This document shows, one piece after another, positions 60,213 to 64,000 of a DNA stretch of 64,000 nt (within the stretch, counting starts at the first letter, position 1; each line of letters opens with the position of its first letter). A model generated the notes under the pieces. The model was not told the origin of the DNA and did not search any database. It was given only the letters and a program-made list of their open reading frames with translations. This stretch comes from Dyadobacter chenwenxiniae (lineage in GTDB: Bacteria; Bacteroidota; Bacteroidia; Cytophagales; Spirosomataceae). The translations under genes were made by a program, and so were the position numbers. The stretch is from contig NZ_CP094997.1 in the NCBI RefSeq assembly GCF_022869785.1, positions 4,960,001-5,024,000 of the forward strand, given 5' to 3'.

Positions 60213-60989
60213 TTATTTAGACAAATAGCTTAGTCCGCCATCAACAAGGAGTTCAGCGCCAAGCATGAACGATGAATCATCGGAAGCCAGGAAAACCGCT
60301 GTTTTACCAATGTCAGATGGTTGCCCGATCCTGCCTATCGGCATTACATCTGCCCAGTATTTTTTAACAGCTTCAAGTTGTTCTGCGGGGACGAACCTGT
60401 CAAATACGGGTGTATCTGTTGTACCGGGGGATATTACATTTGCTCTGATTTTTCTATGCAAAAGGTCGTTTGAAAAGCCTTTCGCGAAATGAATGACAGC
60501 CGCTTTGGCAGCGCCATAAAGTGAAAATGAGGCATATGCCCGGTGCGCTGCATTTGACCCGATCAGAATGATAGAACCCCCATCATTCATATACGGCAAT
60601 GCTTTATGGACAGTGAAATACACACTTTTCAGGTTTAGATCCATTGTCCTGTCATAGTCTGCTTCACTGGTATCAGCCACAGAACCAAATGCAGCTCCCG
60701 TAACCGCGCCACCCGCATTAGCTACTATCACGTCTATTTTACCGAATTTCTCTGATGTCTCTTTATAGACCCTTTCCAGGTCGGCAAGGTTAGTCACATC
60801 CGCATTGATGCCAATGAAATTACCACCCAGTTGCGCTACGGAGTTATTCAGAGTTTCCTGAGATCTGCCGACAATAGCTCCCACAGCACCTTCATTTACG
60901 AATTCTTGGGCAATACCAAACCCAATGCCACTATTCCCGCCTGTAATAACTGCTACCTTATTTTCTAATTTGTTCATTGTCTCACTCAT
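60213..60989 (-). CDS. SDR-family oxidoreductase
   Basis: 258 residues from ATG 60989 (MSETMNKLENK; ATG 60977 also fits): VAVITGGNSGIGFGIAQEF, VIVANAGGAVTG, SIILIGSNAAHRAYASFSLYGAAKAAVIHFAKGF with Ser, Tyr and Lys of the active site, and VISPGTTDTPVFD. The open frame continues 66 codons further upstream into the HxlR promoter region, which is not credible. Directly divergent from the HxlR regulator, the normal arrangement for a regulator and its target. Confidence 0.9.
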   Translation of the reverse strand: MSETMNKLENKVAVITGGNSGIGFGIAQEFVNEGAVGAIVGRSQETLNNSVAQLGGNFIGINADVTNLADLERVYKETSEKFGKIDVIVANAGGAVTGAAFGSVADTSEADYDRTMDLNLKSVYFTVHKALPYMNDGGSIILIGSNAAHRAYASFSLYGAAKAAVIHFAKGFSNDLLHRKIRANVISPGTTDTPVFDRFVPAEQLEAVKKYWADVMPIGRIGQPSDIGKTAVFLASDDSSFMLGAELLVDGGLSYLSK

Positions 60990-61010
60990 TTTAAATTTGT
61001 GTTGCAAAGG

Positions 61011-61032
61011 AACTATCGATAGTTTACTTTTG
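61011..61032. promoter_or_regulatory. HxlR operator palindrome and promoter
   Basis: AACTATCGATAGTT (61011-61024) is a perfect 14-bp palindrome in the SDR/HxlR intergenic region, followed directly by TACTTTTG (61025-61032), a -7 box for the HxlR gene. A palindrome abutting the promoter fits autorepression and repression of the SDR gene. Confidence 0.6.
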
Positions 61033-61086
61033 AAACTATTACAGTCTATTCTGGTTACCAATGGGTAACTACAAATTTTTCCATAT

Positions 61087-61446
61087 ATGAGAGACGACAG
61101 ATTTTGCAATTCAAATTGCCCGTTTACCAGAGCTATTGGCACGATTGGCAATAAATGGAAGCCCATCATTATCAATGTAATTAGCACCCGTACTATGCGT
61201 TTCGGTCAGCTAGATGCCATAGTGCCGCACATTTCAAGGAAAGTACTGACCGAACAGTTGAAAGAACTGGAAGAAGACGGCTTATTGGAAAGATTGGCTT
61301 ATAAGGAGTTACCGCCAAGGGTAGAATATCGGTTGTCCGAAAAGGGCTTAGCTTTTTTGCCGATTTTAGAACACATTAAAGAGTGGAATTTGAAGTATGA
61401 AGTTTCCACGATCCCCAAAGAGACTGATTACAAATATGCCGGATAG
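61087..61446 (+). CDS. HxlR-family transcriptional regulator
   Basis: 119 residues, winged helix: CNSNCPFTRAIGTIGNKWKP, MRFGQLDAIVPHISRKVLTEQLKELEEDGLLERLAYKELPPRVEYRLSEKG. Cys7 or Cys11 near the N-terminus could sense electrophiles or redox change, as in other HxlR proteins (QorR, HypR). It is divergent from an SDR oxidoreductase, so it likely controls the redox block 61.0-58.7 kb. Confidence 0.92.
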   Translation: MRDDRFCNSNCPFTRAIGTIGNKWKPIIINVISTRTMRFGQLDAIVPHISRKVLTEQLKELEEDGLLERLAYKELPPRVEYRLSEKGLAFLPILEHIKEWNLKYEVSTIPKETDYKYAG

Positions 61447-61453
61447 GATCGTC

Positions 61454-61545
61454 AACAAACTCGAGCATTTTCAAAAATTCTCGAACAAACACAAACATTC
61501 TCGACTTTTTTCGGCCATTCTCGACCAAACACAACTTTTTTCGAA
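61454..61545. repeat. 10-bp-phased TCGA decamer array, copy 2
   Basis: TCG occurs at 61461, 61481, 61501, 61511, 61521 and 61541, with TCA at 61471; the gaps at 61491 and 61531 read ACA. Units such as ATTCTCGAAC, ATTCTCGACT, TTTTTCGGCC, ATTCTCGACC, TTTTTCGAAC keep strict 10-bp register. It shares 51 of 53 bases with copy 1 at its left end and then diverges. Confidence 0.85.
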
Positions 61546-61650
61546 CAGATAAGCACCAGACTGAAACGCTTCCGACCCTAAGGCAAATTTACACAGGATA
61601 GGTAAATCCCATTTCAATAAACTAGATTCACAAATCGGCTCAGCACCTGG

Positions 61651-61724
61651 TTTCGAAGAGTTCGAAATCCAAATGAGCCGCCTGCTTTGCGCGTCTGGCC
61701 AGATGTACGATTGTAATACAATCG
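61651..61724. other. Candidate oriT: cluster of perfect palindromes upstream of mob genes
   Basis: Three perfect inverted repeats lie within 75 bp, 68-141 bp upstream of mobC: TTTCGAA-GAG-TTCGAAA (61651-61667), TCTGGCCAGA (61694-61703) and CGATTGT-AAT-ACAATCG (61708-61724). Palindromes next to a relaxase gene are the normal setting of an oriT, where MobC/MobA bind. The nick site is not identified. Confidence 0.55.
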
Positions 61725-61791
61725 CCGGTTGCTACGCACCCGATCTGGCCTTCCCCTCCAAAGTCGGTCCAGGTTTGTGAAGGAGTTTTTA

Positions 61792-62208
61792 ATGTTTGAA
61801 AGTGTAGATAGGATCGTGATGAAAGAAGAAAAATCGAACAAGACAAAGCATGTAATCTTCCGGTTAACACCCAAAGAATACGCCAATCTGGAAGCCAAGC
61901 GCAGCCGCACCACCTGTCGGAAATTAAGCGAATTTTTACGGCTCTTGATCTTCAACCGACCGGTAACCGTCATCGAACGGAATGGTTCGCAAGATCAGAT
62001 GATTGGTGAATTGTCGGAGCTGCGGGAAGAGCTAAACCGGCTTGGCAACAACTTCAACCAGGCGACCAGACGTCTCAATGCCGTCAACCAAATTTCAGAA
62101 TTCAGAAATTGGATCGCTAGCTACGAAGCTGAAAAGACATTCCTGTTTTCGATCCTGGACAAGATCAAATCGCAAACCGATAAACTGGCTGATCAATGGT
62201 TGCAGTGA
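61792..62208 (+). CDS. MobC-like mobilization accessory protein
   Basis: 138 residues from ATG 61792, preceded by GAAGGAG, a strong Shine-Dalgarno unusual for this phylum. Sequence: KTKHVIFRLTPKEYANLEAKRSRTTCRKLSEFLRLLIFNRPV (ribbon-helix-helix-like) and LREELNRLGNNFNQATRRLNAVNQ, the hallmark of plasmid MobC proteins, which help the relaxase open oriT. Overlaps the relaxase gene by 13 bp. Confidence 0.88.
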   Translation: MFESVDRIVMKEEKSNKTKHVIFRLTPKEYANLEAKRSRTTCRKLSEFLRLLIFNRPVTVIERNGSQDQMIGELSELREELNRLGNNFNQATRRLNAVNQISEFRNWIASYEAEKTFLFSILDKIKSQTDKLADQWLQ

Positions 62209-63461
62209 TCCACACCAGCAGTCGGCTCCGGGCTGTGCTGCAATACAATGAGAAAAAGCTTGAACAGGGACATGCGGAATGCATTTCGGCTATCCACTAT
62301 CCCAAGGATGCCGATGCCCTGAGTTTTGATCAAAAGCTGAACCGGATTCAGCGGCAGCTGGCTTTGAACAAAAGGACAAAGGTCAATACGGTTCACGTCT
62401 CCCTGAACTTTGATCCGTCGGAAAAGCTGAGCAAAGAACAGCTCGCGGAGATTTCAAAGGCCTATTTAAAAGGTATTGGATTTGAGAAACAACCCGCCCT
62501 CGTATACGAGCACCGGGATGCCGGTCACCCGCACGTCCATCTAGTGACAACCAATATCAAAGCTGATGGAAGCCGAATCTCACTGCACAATCTTGGCAAA
62601 AATCAATCGGAGAAAACCAGGAAGGAGATTGAGATAGATTTTGGATTGGTGAAGGCACAAGATCGAAAAGCGCAGGAGTTTACTTTGAAACCAGTCAGCA
62701 TCAAAGCGGAGTATGGAAAGTCAGAAACTAAGAAGGCCATTGCCAATGTGCTCGACAAAGTTCTGAACGAATACAAGTTCACCACGATGGGTGAATTGAA
62801 TGCAGTGCTCAACCAATATAATGTTGCAGCGGACATTGGCTCAGAGGGTTCGAGGATCAGAAAGAACAATGGCATCTTATACCGCGTGCTGGATAAAGAC
62901 GGCAACCGGATTGGGGTGCCAATCAAAGCAAGCGATTTTCATTTCAAACCAACACATAGAAATCTGAAAGTGCGTTTTCTGTTCAATGAGATAAATCCAA
63001 ACCGTACGAAAGATTCCTTACGGATTAGGAATAGTATAGATTTTACTTTGTATGGCAAACAAAACGTATCATTGCCCAGGCTGATCAATATTCTTCAAAA
63101 AGACGGGATTGATACGGTAATCCGAAAAAATGAAGAAGGCCTGCTGTATGGGATCACATATTGTGATCATCGTACGAGATCCGTCTTCAACGGAAGTGCA
63201 TTAGGTAAGCAGTATAGCGCGAAGGGAATTGCCGAGCGATGCATCGAGGATCCTTTTTCTCTTCATCAGCAAAAGTCTCAAGGGATAGGGATGGATATTG
63301 GGCAGGCGGGTAATGCTTACCATGCCGGAAATGGTAGTTCGTTGGAGAATGATAAGTCTCTTGATTCTTTATTGTCTCCTGTTAAGGATGGGGAGTACAT
63401 GCCGCATCAGTTGAAGAAGCCAAAACGGAAGAAGCAGAAAGGGTTTTCGATGGGATTTTGA
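62196..63461 (+). CDS. Relaxase/mobilization nuclease (MobA/BmgA-like)
   Basis: 421 residues with a relaxase domain (about 1-170): QYNEKKLEQGHAECI with the likely catalytic Tyr17, NTVHVSLNFDPSEKLS, and the metal-binding His triad in YEHRDAGHPHVHLVTTNI. The C-terminal half is of unknown function and ends in a basic tail (KKPKRKKQK). It nicks oriT and leads the strand into the recipient; conjugation machinery must come from elsewhere. Coupled to mobC by a 13-bp overlap. Confidence 0.9.
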   Translation: MVAVIHTSSRLRAVLQYNEKKLEQGHAECISAIHYPKDADALSFDQKLNRIQRQLALNKRTKVNTVHVSLNFDPSEKLSKEQLAEISKAYLKGIGFEKQPALVYEHRDAGHPHVHLVTTNIKADGSRISLHNLGKNQSEKTRKEIEIDFGLVKAQDRKAQEFTLKPVSIKAEYGKSETKKAIANVLDKVLNEYKFTTMGELNAVLNQYNVAADIGSEGSRIRKNNGILYRVLDKDGNRIGVPIKASDFHFKPTHRNLKVRFLFNEINPNRTKDSLRIRNSIDFTLYGKQNVSLPRLINILQKDGIDTVIRKNEEGLLYGITYCDHRTRSVFNGSALGKQYSAKGIAERCIEDPFSLHQQKSQGIGMDIGQAGNAYHAGNGSSLENDKSLDSLLSPVKDGEYMPHQLKKPKRKKQKGFSMGF

Positions 63462-63504
63462 CTTATTGGAGAAATGCGCTTGCACCACAGCGCAACGAAA
63501 GGTA

Positions 63505-63618
63505 CAAAGCAAAAAGTGACGACTGCAAATCAATCTGCTATTTACCGTGGCTTCCGCCGCTCCTTAAACCGCCGATTGATTTGCAGCCAAGGGGTGAACC
63601 CCATCACTTTTTGCTTTG
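63505..63618. repeat. Long imperfect inverted repeat after relaxase
   Basis: Left arm 63505-63535 (CAAAGCAAAAAGTGA, a 4-base spacer, then TGCAAATCAATC) and right arm 63574-63618 (GATTGATTTGCAG, then AGGGGTGAACCCC, then TCACTTTTTGCTTTG) pair almost fully, the right arm having about 14 extra bases that form their own GGGG-TGAA-CCCC hairpin. The loop is 38 bases. It may be a terminator of the mob operon, a single-strand origin or an element end. Confidence 0.7.
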
Positions 63619-63733
63619 AGTAAGAATGGGCGGTTGCACTGAAGTGAAAAACTACAGTCTAAAAATTGCGCGACAATCCAAAGCAACGGAAGCAATACTT
63701 TCCTATGCCCAAAGCCTCGAGCCGACCCAAGCT

Positions 63734-63964
63734 TTACTCTTGACGATATTGGTCATTCTTTGTCCTAAATGATTTAAGAGTAAGTGCTTTACCATTGCTA
63801 TCGATTAGAAAATCTTTGATTGGAAATTCTCGCTCAGTAGTTGTAGTGTCTGTGAACACGCGGACAACCAAATTCTGTGAATACACTTCGTCAATGATAT
63901 TATTCCATACCTCAATATTAACCCATTTGCTTGAAACCGTCTGATTAATAGCTACTTTTGGCAT
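63734..63964 (-). CDS. Small hypothetical protein
   Basis: 76 residues (MPKVAINQTVSSKWVNIEVW, VVRVFTDTTTTEREFPIKDF) with beta-rich, protein-like composition but no family I know. It is leftward, facing the mob genes. It could be a small element gene. Confidence 0.4.
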   Translation of the reverse strand: MPKVAINQTVSSKWVNIEVWNNIIDEVYSQNLVVRVFTDTTTTEREFPIKDFLIDSNGKALTLKSFRTKNDQYRQE

Positions 63965-64000
63965 TTGGAAAGTGAAAACAGATCGCCCCTTTTCCTCCCT

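Larger units (their letters stand above)
48769..64000. mobile_element. Integrated mobilizable element at tRNA-His (right end not seen)
   Basis: Evidence for a single element: a tyrosine integrase right behind tRNA-His, a MobC-like protein and relaxase at 61.8-63.5 kb, AT-rich cargo, decayed gene pieces, and repeats. No ICE-type conjugation (tra) genes are in the window, so it is an IME, or the left part of an ICE that continues. I found no second copy of the tRNA 3' end (attR) before the window end. Confidence 0.65.

Noticed and set aside
63980..64000. CCTCCCT at the window end as attR copy of the tRNA-His 3' end
   Set aside because: Only seven bases match the tRNA end and the T-arm sequence is absent; chance level.

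Overview
The window looks like a chromosomal segment of a Bacteroidota bacterium of the Cytophagales, probably near Dyadobacter or Spirosoma (family-level inference from gene content; no 16S is present). The signs are C-terminal sorting-type domains on secreted proteins, a GldA-like ABC ATPase, a CTnDOT-like tyrosine integrase, IS66-type remnants, a DUF4143 ATPase, and promoters of the Bacteroidota type (TTG or TTTG, 19-20 bp, TAnnTTTG), seen most clearly before both tRNA genes.

Region 1-14.6 kb is accessory and sensory. It starts with a leftward operon for a secreted cupin, a secreted carboxymuconolactone-decarboxylase/monooxygenase fusion and the start of a lipoprotein, with an AraC regulator divergent. 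A decayed IS66 element (tnpA tail, intact-looking tnpB, tnpC head fused to an unrelated C-terminus) abuts a membrane alpha/beta hydrolase. GNAT and DUF4242 genes follow, then a two-component system divergent from a rightward run: spondin-domain lipoprotein, two YHS-domain proteins, a DoxX-like membrane protein, a DinB-like protein and an NRDE/ATP-grasp fusion. From 14.8 to 22.8 kb a leftward set of five exported or membrane proteins (DUF3455, a lipoprotein, a metzincin with a tectonin-like propeller, an NHL-repeat protein, a DUF1624-type acyltransferase) is divergent from a large LuxR-family ATPase regulator.

Region 23-48.6 kb is mostly core: tRNA-Arg, enoyl-CoA hydratase, PAP2-like protein, asnS, a frameshifted lipoprotein gene that standard ORF calling would miss, T9SS-type secreted proteins, two beta-lactamase-fold hydrolases (one fused to a GH3 NagZ-like enzyme), nuoL-nuoM without other nuo genes, a DUF4143 ATPase with palindromic upstream DNA, a DUF5009 protein, a GldA-like ATPase, a giant adhesin with five tandem 240-bp repeats, tadA and superoxide dismutase.

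From the tRNA-His at 48.7 kb to the window end lies what looks like an integrated mobilizable element: a tyrosine integrase directly after the tRNA, and a MobC/MobA pair with a palindrome-rich oriT candidate at 61.6-63.5 kb. Its AT-rich cargo at 51.4-55.8 kb is the most interesting find: a five-gene leftward operon encoding a caspase-family protease with an AbiJ-NTD3-like N-terminus, a graspetide (omega-ester RiPP) precursor with three aligned 18-residue cores (pattern DTxTxT, then E, then DxDxD), its ATP-grasp ligase, a membrane protein, and a UPF0489-family protein with arginase metal-binding motifs, probably a peptide arginase. I read this as an undescribed ornithine-containing graspetide system tied to a conflict-type protease. 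A second cargo block (58.2-61.4 kb: LprI-like protein, two SDRs, an F420-type NADP oxidoreductase, HxlR regulator) is bracketed by two related arrays of 10-bp-phased TTCTCGA-type motifs.
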